DNA of 16,174 nucleotides, taken from contig JAXDBV010000126.1 of the NCBI GenBank assembly GCA_034678415.1, positions 1 to 16,174 of the forward strand, given 5' to 3'. The translations under genes were made by a program, and so were the position numbers. This DNA is from JAXDBV01 sp034678415. Lineage in GTDB: Bacteria; Bacteroidota; Bacteroidia; Bacteroidales; VadinHA17. Position 1 is the first letter of the stretch, and each line of letters opens with the position of its first letter. Shown here in pieces: positions 6,993-15,243 of the stretch. The notes below the pieces were generated by a model. It did not search any database. It was given only the letters and a program-made list of their open reading frames with translations, and was not told the DNA's origin.

Positions 6993-8369
6993 TTACATTA
7001 CCTTGCTCCTGATCCTTCCTTTGGCCAGGATGGTTTTCAGCTCGTCGCCTGACGCCACCTGGTGCGCATCTTTAATGATAGCCCCATTCCTGTACGTGAT
7101 GGAGTATCCTCTGTGCAGAACATTCATGGGATCAAGATATTTGCCCGTTGTTTCCAACCGGAGCAATAAATGGTTTTGATCCTTTACCATTTTCCGCGAT
7201 GCTGCGGCAAGATGAGATCCGTATCCTTCAATTTTCAGCCGTTCCGCTTGCAGGAACATACCTGCGGTGTAGGCAAGGGCCGAACCGATCTTGTTAACCC
7301 TCCTTTTCCGTTCACTCAGGAACTGCAGGGAGAGATCCTTTTGCCTGGCCGTGATCATTTCAAGCATATGTATCTGTTTTAGTATCTCATGCCTGACAGC
7401 GTGTTGTATACTGGATCTCAGCAGCTTAAGCCGAATGGCATGCTTCTCTGTCAGCCGTGTCACCTGTTCGCTGAACCGGTTATGAAGATATTCCAGCTGC
7501 TGTTCAAACCGGTATGCCTGTTCGATGAGAAAGTCGGCAACCGCCGTTGGAGTTTTCAGCCGTGTATGTGCAACGATGTCAATAATTGTCTCATCCTTCT
7601 CATGTCCGATCCCCGATATTACCGGCAGGCTGAACTGAGTGATATGGTAGGCGAGACGATAACTGTTGAAACAGCTCAGGTCAGACTGTGCCCCTCCTCC
7701 GCGAATGATGGTGACCACATCGTAATCATCGTCGTGACGAAATACTCTTTCAAGGGCAGCAATTACCGAGTTCTCTGCTTCATTACCTTGCATGATGGCG
7801 GGAAAGAGTTTTGTGTAAAACTTATATCCATAGGGATTATTATGCAACTGATCCATGAAGTCGCGGTATCCTGCTGCTGTATCTGATGATATCACCGCGA
7901 TCTTCTGGGGGACAAGAGGCATCTCCAGCTCACGGTTCATGTTCAGAACACCCTGCTGTTCAAGCTTCTTCAATGTCTCGGCCTTCTGTCGTGCCAGGTC
8001 GCCCATGGTATATGACGGATCAATATCCAGAATGTTAAGGCTGTAACCGTACAACTCATGGAACTCGGGAACCGCGCGGATCAGTACTTTCATTCCTTCC
8101 CTCAGTGCTTCGCCGGTAACGCTCTCAAAGTATGGCTTCAGAATGCGGTAGGTGAATGCCCAAATGGTAGCACGTGCCTTCGCCACAAGATTGTCCCCCT
8201 CCGGCTCCTTCTGCACCAGCTCAAGATAACAATGGCCTGACATGTTGACCTTTATCTCTCCGATCTCGGCAACCACCCACAGGGGTTCGGTGAATGAGTT
8301 CCTGATTACATCCTTCAATTGCTGATGCAGATCATACAGGCTGATAATACTTCCTGATGGTGCGTTCAT
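6993..8369 (-). CDS. xseA: Exodeoxyribonuclease VII large subunit
   Basis: 458 residues, the normal XseA size. It is the catalytic subunit of exonuclease VII, which cuts single-stranded DNA to short oligonucleotides in the cytoplasm. An N-terminal OB-fold covers about 8-115 (LWVVAEIGEIKVNMSGHCYL), followed by the catalytic core (KIAVISSDTAAGYRDF at about 156, IIRGGGAQSDLSCFN at about 221-235, PVISGIGHEKDETIIDIVAH at about 249-268, TRLKTPTAVADF). A long charged helical arm (about 280-400) carries the small subunits, and a C-terminal segment includes LHRGYSI. The ATG at 8369 gives the expected start. It lies 55 bases after the subtilase stop and is followed by the two histidine kinases and then xseB, so large and small subunit genes are about 4 kb apart within one apparent transcript. 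Confidence 0.95.
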   Translation of the reverse strand: MNAPSGSIISLYDLHQQLKDVIRNSFTEPLWVVAEIGEIKVNMSGHCYLELVQKEPEGDNLVAKARATIWAFTYRILKPYFESVTGEALREGMKVLIRAVPEFHELYGYSLNILDIDPSYTMGDLARQKAETLKKLEQQGVLNMNRELEMPLVPQKIAVISSDTAAGYRDFMDQLHNNPYGYKFYTKLFPAIMQGNEAENSVIAALERVFRHDDDYDVVTIIRGGGAQSDLSCFNSYRLAYHITQFSLPVISGIGHEKDETIIDIVAHTRLKTPTAVADFLIEQAYRFEQQLEYLHNRFSEQVTRLTEKHAIRLKLLRSSIQHAVRHEILKQIHMLEMITARQKDLSLQFLSERKRRVNKIGSALAYTAGMFLQAERLKIEGYGSHLAAASRKMVKDQNHLLLRLETTGKYLDPMNVLHRGYSITYRNGAIIKDAHQVASGDELKTILAKGRIRSKVM

Positions 8370-8424
8370 AGAATGATATGGTATTGATTCCGGTTAACTA
8401 ATGCTTTCCTTGCCAGATATTTTC

Positions 8425-10167
8425 TTACAGTATTTTCACCAGCTTGGTGTGGTACGTTCCGTGTGTCGTGGTTATGCTGATCAGATAGCTGCCGGCCGAA
8501 AGGCTATCCAGGCCGGAGATTTTTATGAGGGGCATGTAATGACTGTCGGGCAAAAACGAGTATTCGTAGATTTTTTCTCCTGTCAGGCTGAAGACGGAGA
8601 TAAGGATGTTGCCATGTTCGGTTTCCAGCAGGCCCGATCCGTTGTATAATTCCAGGGTTACCTCACCGGAGAAGGGGTTGGGATAGGCAATACACGTATG
8701 CGGATCGGTGCCTGTCGCCTGTTGTGTTTTTTCAAGGATCCGGTATGCGAGCCGAAAGTTCGGGATACCATAGCCGGTCAGGTTGTCAGGGCTGGCATAA
8801 TGGCTTGCGCTCTGACGCACGGCATGGATAAGGTCTTTTGCGGCGACACTGGGGAATGCCTGTCTGAGGCAGGCGGTCAGCCCGGTGACCAGAGGCGCTG
8901 CGTAGGAGGTGCCACTGCCGGTGACTACTGTGCCGTCAACCGACAGCATGACGGTGTTCTTTCCCATGGCCACTACATCGGGTTTCACACGCCCGTCGAA
9001 CGAAGGGCCACGGGAGCTGAACGGGGCAACAACACCGTTGGCATCAACGGCTCCCACAGCAATGACGTTCACCGCATCGGCCGGGGCAGTGATGTATTTC
9101 CATGGTGTGTTCCCCTCATTTCCCGCACTGACCACCACAACCATCCCTTTCGACACGGCAATATCCGCACCAGCCGACACCCTGGTTGAACGGCCGTTCA
9201 TGTCGGCATAGCTGTGATCCTGCGAAGGATCATCAAACAACGAGTATCCCAGCGAGGTGTTGATCACATCGGCGCCTGCACTGTCGGCATACTCCGCTGC
9301 GCTTATCCAGTGATCTTCTTCAATAAGATACTCCGACGTAGCGTCTTCAGTAATGAGGAGAAGGTACTCGGCGCCGGTGGCCGTACCTGTGAACTGCCCC
9401 GGAAGAAATGATCCCATGATGGAAAATACATGTGTGCCGTGCGGACTTGAATGATACACCTCCGGGATATGGTGCACAAAATCATAGGTGGATACGATAC
9501 GGCTCCCGCTGTTAAAGGGGTCCACCAACGGAAGCTGGTCGGAGCCCGGAAAGCCCGCATCAAGAATGGCGATCCGCTGGTTGTCTCCCCCGTATCCAAG
9601 GTGGTGAAGGAAATGCCCGTTCATCATCATGACCTGTGGGGCACTAAGACCGTAATCCGGATCATCCCATAGCCCCGGGATCGATGCATCGGCAGGTTCA
9701 AGCTTGTTGCGCAATGATTTGCGCAAATATCCAGGCCTGACCTTTTCTATACGGCTGACAAACTCCAGCTCATGGATGATATAAAGCAAATCGGGATACG
9801 GGACGACGGCAGTGACGGCATTGAACCATTTCGACCGGTTGATAATTGTTAAACCCAGACTGCGCAGGCTGTCAATATAAACAGGTGAGACGGGAAGATC
9901 CAGGAGATCCAGTGCAATCCCCTGGAGTTGCCTTCTTTCCATGGCACGGTCGGATAGAAAAGCCTCCGGATGATCCAGACTGTAAGGACTAAAGTGTTTG
10001 TCGGTGAACTGTATCCAGTACGTTGCGACCGATGACTGTGCAGGTGCCACGCATGTGACTAGCCACAAGCAAACCACGCTGCAGACAAGGGATTTATGAA
10101 ACCCTGCAGGCAGAAAATACGTAAACCTTATATAGGGCCTTTTTATCGTATATCCCTTCCGTGTCAT
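8425..10167 (-). CDS. Secreted subtilisin-like serine protease (S8) with type IX sorting domain
   Basis: 580 residues. A long N-region and hydrophobic stretch (about 26-44, ending CVAPAQ) form a signal peptide. About residues 45-160 resemble an inhibitor-like prodomain. The S8 catalytic triad is visible: Asp203 in RIAILDAGFPG, His243 in SSPHGTHVFSIMG, Ser421 in GSGTSYAAPLVTG, with the oxyanion Asn350 in VVVSAGNEGN. The last 85 residues begin YPNPFSGEVTLEL and end GTYHTKLVKIL, the pattern of a type IX secretion (Por) C-terminal sorting domain, so the enzyme should be exported to the outer surface or secreted. The start is firm: the ATG overlaps the upstream stop as ATGA (10164-10167), which suggests translational coupling to the MORN-repeat gene. 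xseA follows after 55 bases. The substrate is unknown. Confidence 0.93.
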   Translation of the reverse strand: MTRKGYTIKRPYIRFTYFLPAGFHKSLVCSVVCLWLVTCVAPAQSSVATYWIQFTDKHFSPYSLDHPEAFLSDRAMERRQLQGIALDLLDLPVSPVYIDSLRSLGLTIINRSKWFNAVTAVVPYPDLLYIIHELEFVSRIEKVRPGYLRKSLRNKLEPADASIPGLWDDPDYGLSAPQVMMMNGHFLHHLGYGGDNQRIAILDAGFPGSDQLPLVDPFNSGSRIVSTYDFVHHIPEVYHSSPHGTHVFSIMGSFLPGQFTGTATGAEYLLLITEDATSEYLIEEDHWISAAEYADSAGADVINTSLGYSLFDDPSQDHSYADMNGRSTRVSAGADIAVSKGMVVVVSAGNEGNTPWKYITAPADAVNVIAVGAVDANGVVAPFSSRGPSFDGRVKPDVVAMGKNTVMLSVDGTVVTGSGTSYAAPLVTGLTACLRQAFPSVAAKDLIHAVRQSASHYASPDNLTGYGIPNFRLAYRILEKTQQATGTDPHTCIAYPNPFSGEVTLELYNGSGLLETEHGNILISVFSLTGEKIYEYSFLPDSHYMPLIKISGLDSLSAGSYLISITTTHGTYHTKLVKIL

Positions 10168-10994
10168 CTTCCACCCTTCCCCTCATCAGAGGAGGGCAAA
10201 TTCATTATTTCTTCCAGTGTCGGATCATCGAGCCTGCCTTTAAAGCGGTCGAGGCTGTCAAGATAGGCGTTTTCTGTCTTATCCAACGCTGCCTTGTTTT
10301 TTGCCACACCGTTCAGAAATTCGATCGTTGCCGTCGGTTTTCCCAGGCTGTCAAAAAACTCCCAAAATCCTTCCCGGTGATTCCCGACATACATGCCTCT
10401 TACCCTGAGATTGCCGTTTGAATGATACTGCAGATAGGTCCCGTTCAGCCTGCCAGCTTCATAATCTGACCTTACCTGTACCGTTCCATCCTCGTAGTAG
10501 CGTATCCATATCCCGTTTTTCTGTCCTTCTTTCCAGCCGGTTATTTCGGAGAGACCACCCGAAGGGTAGTACTTTCTGGTAATCCCTTCTTTAATGCCGT
10601 TCCGGTAATTCTCTTCCTGGCTTAGGTATCCGCCATAATAGCTGTAGTATCTCCAGGTACTGTCTTTTTTTGTTCCCAGGTAATTGCCTTCGCCTGCCAG
10701 GGTACCGTTCTCATAATAGATCTTTGCCCTTACCTTATGACTGTCGGGAAGGTAATACAGCTCGGCGCTGATGCCACCGCTTTCATAATACCTTCGCAGC
10801 AAGCCCACCGGCCGGTCATTTACAAACCGTCCTTCGTACAGGGGGGAGCCGTCTGGATAGTACTTTTTCCAGACCCCCTGTTTCATTCCCTTCTTATCGG
10901 TCCTGTTTATCTGAACATCTTCGCGCGGGAGATCCTGTGCTACCAGGACAGAGGAGCACAGGAACAAAAGACACACCCATATTGTCTTTTTCAT
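10164..10994 (-). CDS. Secreted MORN-type (YwqK-like) repeat protein
   Basis: 276 residues with a signal peptide (MKKTIWVCLLFLCSSVLVAQ). The body from about residue 35 to 250 is a run of roughly eight 22-25-residue repeats of the form G.W..YY.DG....E..Y..G, for example KQGVWKKYYPDGSPLYEGRF and KNGIWIRYYEDGTVQVRSDY. This matches the MORN/YwqK repeat family, often labelled 'toxin-antitoxin system YwqK antitoxin' in databases; nothing here supports a toxin-antitoxin role. The C-terminal 40 residues are charged and not repetitive. It probably acts in the periplasm or at the surface as a binding or scaffold protein; the function is unknown. Its stop overlaps the subtilase start by four bases. It is the first gene after the dnaK terminator, so a promoter should lie in 10995-11055, though I cannot identify one clearly. 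Confidence 0.85.
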   Translation of the reverse strand: MKKTIWVCLLFLCSSVLVAQDLPREDVQINRTDKKGMKQGVWKKYYPDGSPLYEGRFVNDRPVGLLRRYYESGGISAELYYLPDSHKVRAKIYYENGTLAGEGNYLGTKKDSTWRYYSYYGGYLSQEENYRNGIKEGITRKYYPSGGLSEITGWKEGQKNGIWIRYYEDGTVQVRSDYEAGRLNGTYLQYHSNGNLRVRGMYVGNHREGFWEFFDSLGKPTATIEFLNGVAKNKAALDKTENAYLDSLDRFKGRLDDPTLEEIMNLPSSDEGKGGR

Positions 10995-11054
10995 ATAATC
11001 CTGCAGGGTAATGTAAATACAAACGAATATAAGGAAAAAACGGTATATGATGAT

Positions 11055-11101
11055 AAAAAAAGAGGCTGTTCCCCGTGGCTTATACCCTTGAGGACAGCCT
11101 C
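11055..11101 (-). terminator. Intrinsic terminator of dnaK
   Basis: Read on the minus strand, GAGGCTGT (11101-11094) pairs with ACAGCCTC (11069-11062). Inside this, CCTC pairs with GGGG with one bulged A, extending the stem. Seven T residues follow directly (A run 11055-11061 on the plus strand). It lies 55 bases past the dnaK stop and before the MORN-repeat gene, so it should separate the two transcripts. Confidence 0.85.
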
Positions 11102-11155
11102 AATTCCTGTTCAATAAACCAGACAATCAGGCTCCGTTTTCCGCGATGATATGCA

Positions 11156-13066
11156 TTACTTCACTTCTTCAAAATCAACATCGGTTACCTCGTCGTTCCC
11201 TTTCTTTTCGTCGGTGCTGCTTTTACTGCTATCCTGTGCAGACTGTGACGGGCCCTGCTGGGTCTGGCTGGCCCTGTATAGTTCTTCCGAGGCAGCCTGC
11301 CAGGCTGTATTGAGTTCGGCCGTGGCTTTATCAACGGCATCGAGGTCCTGTTTTTTATGCGCTTCTTTGAGCTTTTCAAGAGCGCTCCTGATCGGTTCCT
11401 TCTTGTTTTCCGGGAGCTTATCGCCAAATTCCTTCAGCTGTTTCTCGGTATTGAAGATAAGGCTGTCGGCCGTGTTCAGCTTATCGACACGCTCCCTGGT
11501 CTTCCTGTCTTCTTCTTCGTGCATCTTTGCTTCCTCCCGCATTCTCTTGATCTCATCATCGGTCAGTCCTGATGAAGCTTCGATACGTATCCTCTGTTCC
11601 TTTCCGGTGCCTTTATCCCTGGCCGAGACATTCAGTATCCCGTTTGCATCGATATCGAACGTGACCTCTATCTGCGGTATTCCGCGGGGGGCAGGAGGTA
11701 TACCGTCGAGGTGGAAACGGCCGATGGTTTTGTTTCCGCTGGCAACGGGCCGTTCACCCTGAAGCACATGTATCTCAACCGAAGGCTGGTTATCGGCAGC
11801 GGTGGTGAATGTTTCGGTTTTCTTTGTCGGGATGGTGGTGTTGGCTTCAATCAGCTTGGTCATCACACCTCCCAGTGTTTCGATACCGAGGGAGAGGGGT
11901 GTCACGTCGAGCAGGAGGATATCCTTGACCTCACCGGTCAGCACACCACCCTGGATGGCAGCGCCCACGGCCACCACCTCATCGGGATTTACCCCCTTGG
12001 AAGGTGTTTTGTTGAACAGTTTCTCAACCGTAGCTTGTACGACAGGTACCCTGGTTGACCCGCCGACAAGGATCACCTCGTCAATGTCTGAGGGCTGTAA
12101 CCCGGCATCCCGGAGCGCTTTGCGGCACGGCTCCATGGTCCGCTGTACCAGGTGGTCGATCAGTTTTTCAAACTGAGCACGGGTAAGGGTTTTTACAAGG
12201 TGCTTGGGTATGCCATCCACCGGCATGATGTAGGGCAGGTTGATTTCCGTCGTGGTGGAGCTGGAAAGCTCAATCTTGGCCTTTTCAGACGCCTCCTTCA
12301 GGCGCTGTAACGCCATAGGATCCTTGCGCAGATCAATACCTTCGTTTTTCTTGAAGTCGTCGGCGAGCCAGTCAATAATGCACTGGTCGAAATCATCGCC
12401 TCCCAGGTGGGTATCCCCGTTTGTGGATTTCACTTCAAACACACCGTCACCCAGCTCAAGGATGGAAATATCGAAGGTGCCACCTCCCAGGTCGAACACG
12501 GCAATCTTCAGATCTTTATTTTTTTTGTCAAGGCCATAAGCGAGCGAGGCAGCCGTCGGCTCATTGATAATCCTTTTCACCTTGAGGCCGGCAATCTCAC
12601 CTGCCTCCTTCGTAGCCTGGCGCTGCGAGTCATTGAAATATGCAGGAACCGTTATGACCGCTTCGGTCACTTCGTGCCCCAGGTAATCTTCGGCTGTCTT
12701 TTTCATCTTCTGAAGGACCATGGCGGAGATCTCCTGAGGAGAATATTTACGGTCGTCAATCTTCACTCGAGGAGTATTATTGTCCCCTCTGACCACGTCA
12801 AAGGGAACCCTTCCGATCTCGTTGGTCAGATTGTCATATGTCTCGCCCATGAGACGCTTGATGGAATATACGGTTTTCTTCGCGTTGGTGATGGCCTGCC
12901 GCTTGGCAGGATCCCCTACCTTTCTCTCCCCACCGTCAACAAAGGCCACCACGGAAGGAGTGATCCTTTTTCCTTCACTATTGGGAATAACCACAGGTTC
13001 ACTGCCTTCCATCACGGCAACGCATGAGTTCGTTGTTCCAAGGTCAATGCCAATTATCTTGCCCAT
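11156..13066 (-). CDS. dnaK: Molecular chaperone DnaK (Hsp70)
   Basis: 636 residues, full length. DnaK binds exposed hydrophobic peptide segments in an ATP-driven cycle with DnaJ and GrpE. All three Hsp70 signatures are present: IGIDLGTTNSCVAVMEG at the N-terminus, AVFDLGGGTFDISILELG in the nucleotide-binding domain, and EVILVGGSTRVPVVQATV. The interdomain linker region has DILLLDVTPLSLGIET, the substrate-binding domain follows (HVLQGERPVASGNKTIGRF), and then a helical lid rich in Lys and Glu. The C-terminus ends VTDVDFEEVK, close to the usual bacterial tail. grpE and dnaJ are not adjacent; the gene stands alone between its terminator and the divergent panB. I find no CIRCE inverted repeat or clear heat-shock promoter upstream. 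Confidence 0.98.
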   Translation of the reverse strand: MGKIIGIDLGTTNSCVAVMEGSEPVVIPNSEGKRITPSVVAFVDGGERKVGDPAKRQAITNAKKTVYSIKRLMGETYDNLTNEIGRVPFDVVRGDNNTPRVKIDDRKYSPQEISAMVLQKMKKTAEDYLGHEVTEAVITVPAYFNDSQRQATKEAGEIAGLKVKRIINEPTAASLAYGLDKKNKDLKIAVFDLGGGTFDISILELGDGVFEVKSTNGDTHLGGDDFDQCIIDWLADDFKKNEGIDLRKDPMALQRLKEASEKAKIELSSSTTTEINLPYIMPVDGIPKHLVKTLTRAQFEKLIDHLVQRTMEPCRKALRDAGLQPSDIDEVILVGGSTRVPVVQATVEKLFNKTPSKGVNPDEVVAVGAAIQGGVLTGEVKDILLLDVTPLSLGIETLGGVMTKLIEANTTIPTKKTETFTTAADNQPSVEIHVLQGERPVASGNKTIGRFHLDGIPPAPRGIPQIEVTFDIDANGILNVSARDKGTGKEQRIRIEASSGLTDDEIKRMREEAKMHEEEDRKTRERVDKLNTADSLIFNTEKQLKEFGDKLPENKKEPIRSALEKLKEAHKKQDLDAVDKATAELNTAWQAASEELYRASQTQQGPSQSAQDSSKSSTDEKKGNDEVTDVDFEEVK

Positions 13067-13309
13067 TATCGTATAGTATTAATTTTTAATTATTCCTGGT
13101 TAGATGTTGTTTATGTTTCACAATCATTATGCCAGTTTACTTTTCCCTGCCTTATATGTAATAATGACACCTTGATCCCTGCAAACTTCAACCCATACGG
13201 CACGACAGTGACAAAACGACAGACAGGGGTGAAGATAATCGATGGGAAAAAGGATTGTTTTCACCGGCAAATTCGTAGCTTTGTTGTTGTTACCAATACA
13301 TCCGCGGAA
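13067..13309. other. Divergent intergenic region between dnaK and panB
   Basis: 243 bases that must carry promoters for both flanking genes. The dnaK-proximal part (13067-13135) is AT-rich. The panB promoter is listed separately. The frame upstream of panB stays open to an ATG at 13172, but that stretch lies upstream of the promoter and does not look like PanB, so I treat it as non-coding. No riboswitch or inverted repeat was recognised. Confidence 0.6.
13255..13283 (+). promoter_or_regulatory. Bacteroidota-type promoter of panB
   Basis: TAGCTTTG at 13276-13283 matches the -7 consensus TAnnTTTG exactly. A TTG at 13255-13257 lies 18 bases upstream and fits the -33 element. Transcription would begin near 13290, leaving a leader of about 20 bases before the ATG at 13310. 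This position also supports the short panB start. Confidence 0.6.
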
Positions 13310-14125
13310 ATGAGGGTACAGAAGAAGGTCAGCCATGTAACGACGCACGTGTTGCAGGCTATGAAGCTGCAGGGCGAAAAAATCGCCATGCTGACAGGGT
13401 ATGACTATTCGTTTGCACGCATCCTTGATGAGGCTGAAATTGATGTGATCCTGGTCGGTGATTCGGCGTCCAATGTTATGGCGGGGTATCAGTCTACCCT
13501 GCCGATAACGCTTGACGAGATGATTTATCATGCGGCTTCAGTCGTCAGGGCTGTTAAGCGAGCACTGGTGGTGGTCGATTTGCCGTTCGGTACCTACCAG
13601 GGAAACTCCATCGAAGCATTGAATTCTTCCATCCGCATCATGAAGGAGACAGGGGCTCATGCCGTTAAAGTGGAAGGGGGGAGGGAGGTGAAAGAGTCGG
13701 TCGAAAGGATTCTGTCGGCAGGAATCCCCGTGATGGGTCACCTGGGACTCACACCCCAGTCGATACATAAATTCGGCACTTACGTGGTCAGGGCTACCGA
13801 AGAGGATGAGGCGGAAAAACTGGTGGAAGATGCATATCTGCTCGAAGAGATTGGCTGCTTTGCCATCGTACTGGAAAAAATACCTGCAAAGCTGGGAGAG
13901 AAGGTAGCCAAAGAACTGAAAATACCCATCATCGGTATCGGTGCCGGGCCTTCGGTCGACGGACAGGTCCTTGTACTACACGATATGCTGGGCATCACCC
14001 AGGAATTTTCGCCACGCTTCCTCCGCAGGTACCATAACCTGTACCAGGAAATCAGGGGAGCCGTCCAATCATATATCAATGACGTGAAAATCCGCGATTT
14101 CCCCAACGAGAAAGAACAATACTGA
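13310..14125 (+). CDS. panB: 3-methyl-2-oxobutanoate hydroxymethyltransferase
   Basis: 271 residues, standard PanB size. It transfers a hydroxymethyl group from 5,10-methylenetetrahydrofolate to 2-oxoisovalerate to form ketopantoate, the first committed step of pantothenate and CoA synthesis. It is a TIM-barrel enzyme. Motifs: KIAMLTGYDYSFARILDEA, VGDSASNVMAGYQSTLPITL, DLPFGTYQ, AVKVEGG, GIPVMGHLGLTPQS, and IIGIGAGPSVDGQVLVLHDM. By comparison with the E. coli enzyme the metal ligands are Asp51 and Asp90, and the catalytic Glu is Glu189 in VLEKIPAKLG. The ATG at 13310 is chosen because the protein family begins there and a good promoter lies just upstream; an in-frame extension to 13172 is rejected. 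The pseudouridine synthase follows after 26 bases and is probably co-transcribed. Confidence 0.96.
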   Translation: MRVQKKVSHVTTHVLQAMKLQGEKIAMLTGYDYSFARILDEAEIDVILVGDSASNVMAGYQSTLPITLDEMIYHAASVVRAVKRALVVVDLPFGTYQGNSIEALNSSIRIMKETGAHAVKVEGGREVKESVERILSAGIPVMGHLGLTPQSIHKFGTYVVRATEEDEAEKLVEDAYLLEEIGCFAIVLEKIPAKLGEKVAKELKIPIIGIGAGPSVDGQVLVLHDMLGITQEFSPRFLRRYHNLYQEIRGAVQSYINDVKIRDFPNEKEQY

Positions 14126-14151
14126 ATTTCTTTTCCCTCACGTGGCATCCC

Positions 14152-14853
14152 ATGACAGAACATCACGGATATTCTGTAGCCGCTGACATTGTATACCAGG
14201 ACCATCATCTGGTGGTCGTTAACAAGCCGGTCAATGTTCCGGTGCAAACCGCCCGACCGGATGAGCCAACACTTCTCTCACATGTTGAGAAATATCTTCG
14301 GGCTGCCGGGGAGACACATCCGTTCATCCAGGTGGTACATCGTATTGACCGGCCTGTCAGCGGGCTGGTAATTTTTGCACGTAGCCGTCAGGCCCTGGTG
14401 AACCTGAACCAGGCTTTCCGCGACAGACAGGTAAGGCGGGTTTATTGGGCTGTGGTAGGAAGCAGGCCTGGGAACGACCAGGGTCACCTCATGCATTACC
14501 TCGTGTTCAATCCTCAAAAGAATAAATCATATGTGTTTGATCATGAGATGCGTGGATCAAGGCCGGCAGAGATGAAGTACCGGCTGGTGGCACAGTCCGA
14601 AAGATATTTCCTCCTGGAGATTGAACTGATCACGGGGAGACACCATCAGATACGGTCACAGCTTTCAAAAATTGGCTGTCCTGTACGGGGGGATTTAAAA
14701 TACGGATATCCCAGGAGCAACCCGGGTGGTGGTATCTGCCTTCATGCACGGAGCCTGACGCTGCTTCACCCGGTGGTAGCCACCGAACTGACATTTACGG
14801 CAGACTCGCCCGTGGATATCCTGTGGAGGGAACTGCAGAAGGCCTTCCGGTAA
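14152..14853 (+). CDS. RNA pseudouridine synthase, RluA family
   Basis: 233 residues. Enzymes of this family convert uridine to pseudouridine in rRNA or tRNA. The catalytic motif HRIDRPVSGLVIFA carries the nucleophile Asp66; other family features are ILVYQD-like DIVYQDHHLVVVNKPVNVPV at the start, RVYWAVV, and ITGRHHQIRSQLSKIGCPVRGDLKYG near the end. There is no S4 RNA-binding domain ahead of the catalytic domain, so it belongs with the short RluA/TruC-like members. It lies 26 bases after panB on the same strand and converges with cytidine deaminase, with only 3 bases between the stops. The RNA target cannot be read from sequence. Confidence 0.93.
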   Translation: MTEHHGYSVAADIVYQDHHLVVVNKPVNVPVQTARPDEPTLLSHVEKYLRAAGETHPFIQVVHRIDRPVSGLVIFARSRQALVNLNQAFRDRQVRRVYWAVVGSRPGNDQGHLMHYLVFNPQKNKSYVFDHEMRGSRPAEMKYRLVAQSERYFLLEIELITGRHHQIRSQLSKIGCPVRGDLKYGYPRSNPGGGICLHARSLTLLHPVVATELTFTADSPVDILWRELQKAFR

Positions 14854-14856
14854 AGG

Positions 14857-15243
14857 TCATTTTCCTCCCCTCAGCGCCTGGTTATCAAAGGCGAAGGGCA
14901 ACAGGTCGCGTGCCGAATCAAAAACCATTGTTTTCTTCTTCCCCCACAGGATCAGGCGTATCGGCTGCTTCTGCCGGTTCTCGTATTCCACCATCACCTG
15001 CCTGCATGACCCGCATGGGGCGACCGGATCATTAAGGAACGCATCGTCACGGCAGGCCGTAATGGCCAGGGCTGTCACAGGTGTGTCAGGTTCGGTGGCC
15101 GAAGCATAAAACAGGGCTGTACGCTCGGCACATAGCCCCGACGGATATGCCGCGTTCTCCTGGTTGTTGCCCTTGATGATCCTGCCATTGCCTAGCAACA
15201 GCGCACATCCAACCCTGAACCCGGAATAGGGGGCATAGGCCAA
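14857..15243 (-). CDS. cdd: Cytidine deaminase (start unresolved)
   Basis: Hydrolytic deaminase that converts cytidine or deoxycytidine to uridine or deoxyuridine in pyrimidine salvage. From the TTG at 15243 it is 128 residues: AYAPYSGFRVGCALL, then the zinc site with Cys38 and catalytic Glu40 in LCAERTALFYA, and Cys77/Cys80 in APCGSCRQVM, as in the tetrameric class. The TTG is the only standard start codon in the frame before an upstream TAA, but it would remove the N-terminal helix that precedes AYAPYS in the family. The frame upstream of the TTG still reads like that helix (see the next entry), so the true protein probably starts further up or the gene is damaged. The catalytic core is intact. 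Confidence 0.88.
   Translation of the reverse strand: MAYAPYSGFRVGCALLLGNGRIIKGNNQENAAYPSGLCAERTALFYASATEPDTPVTALAITACRDDAFLNDPVAPCGSCRQVMVEYENRQKQPIRLILWGKKKTMVFDSARDLLPFAFDNQALRGGK

Noticed and set aside
10164..10994. Toxin-antitoxin antitoxin label for the YwqK-like protein
   Set aside because: The protein has a signal peptide and repeats typical of exported MORN-type proteins, and no toxin gene is adjacent.
10995..11050. Promoter for the MORN-repeat gene (TTCGTTTG on the minus strand)
   Set aside because: It differs from TAnnTTTG at one of the two key leading bases and has no TTG at the -33 distance, so it is too weak to list.
11151..11762. 203-codon open frame on the plus strand opposite dnaK, rich in Ser and Leu
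   Set aside because: It is antisense to a clear dnaK; the low-complexity Ser/Leu pattern is the mirror of the Lys/Glu-rich DnaK C-terminus.
12407..13027. 206-codon open frame on the plus strand opposite the dnaK start
   Set aside because: Antisense shadow of the conserved DnaK ATPase domain with no family resemblance of its own.
13067..13170. Heat-shock control site for dnaK (CIRCE or sigma-32 type)
   Set aside because: I looked for the TTAGCACTC/GAGTGCTAA repeat and for a CTTGAA...CCCCAT pair on the minus strand and found neither.
13172..13309. 46-codon in-frame N-terminal extension of panB
   Set aside because: It begins upstream of the promoter match at 13255-13283 and has no similarity to PanB; the family start is at 13310.
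14854..14856. Terminator between the convergent pseudouridine synthase and cdd genes
   Set aside because: The stops are 3 bases apart and I see no hairpin followed by a T or A run around the junction.
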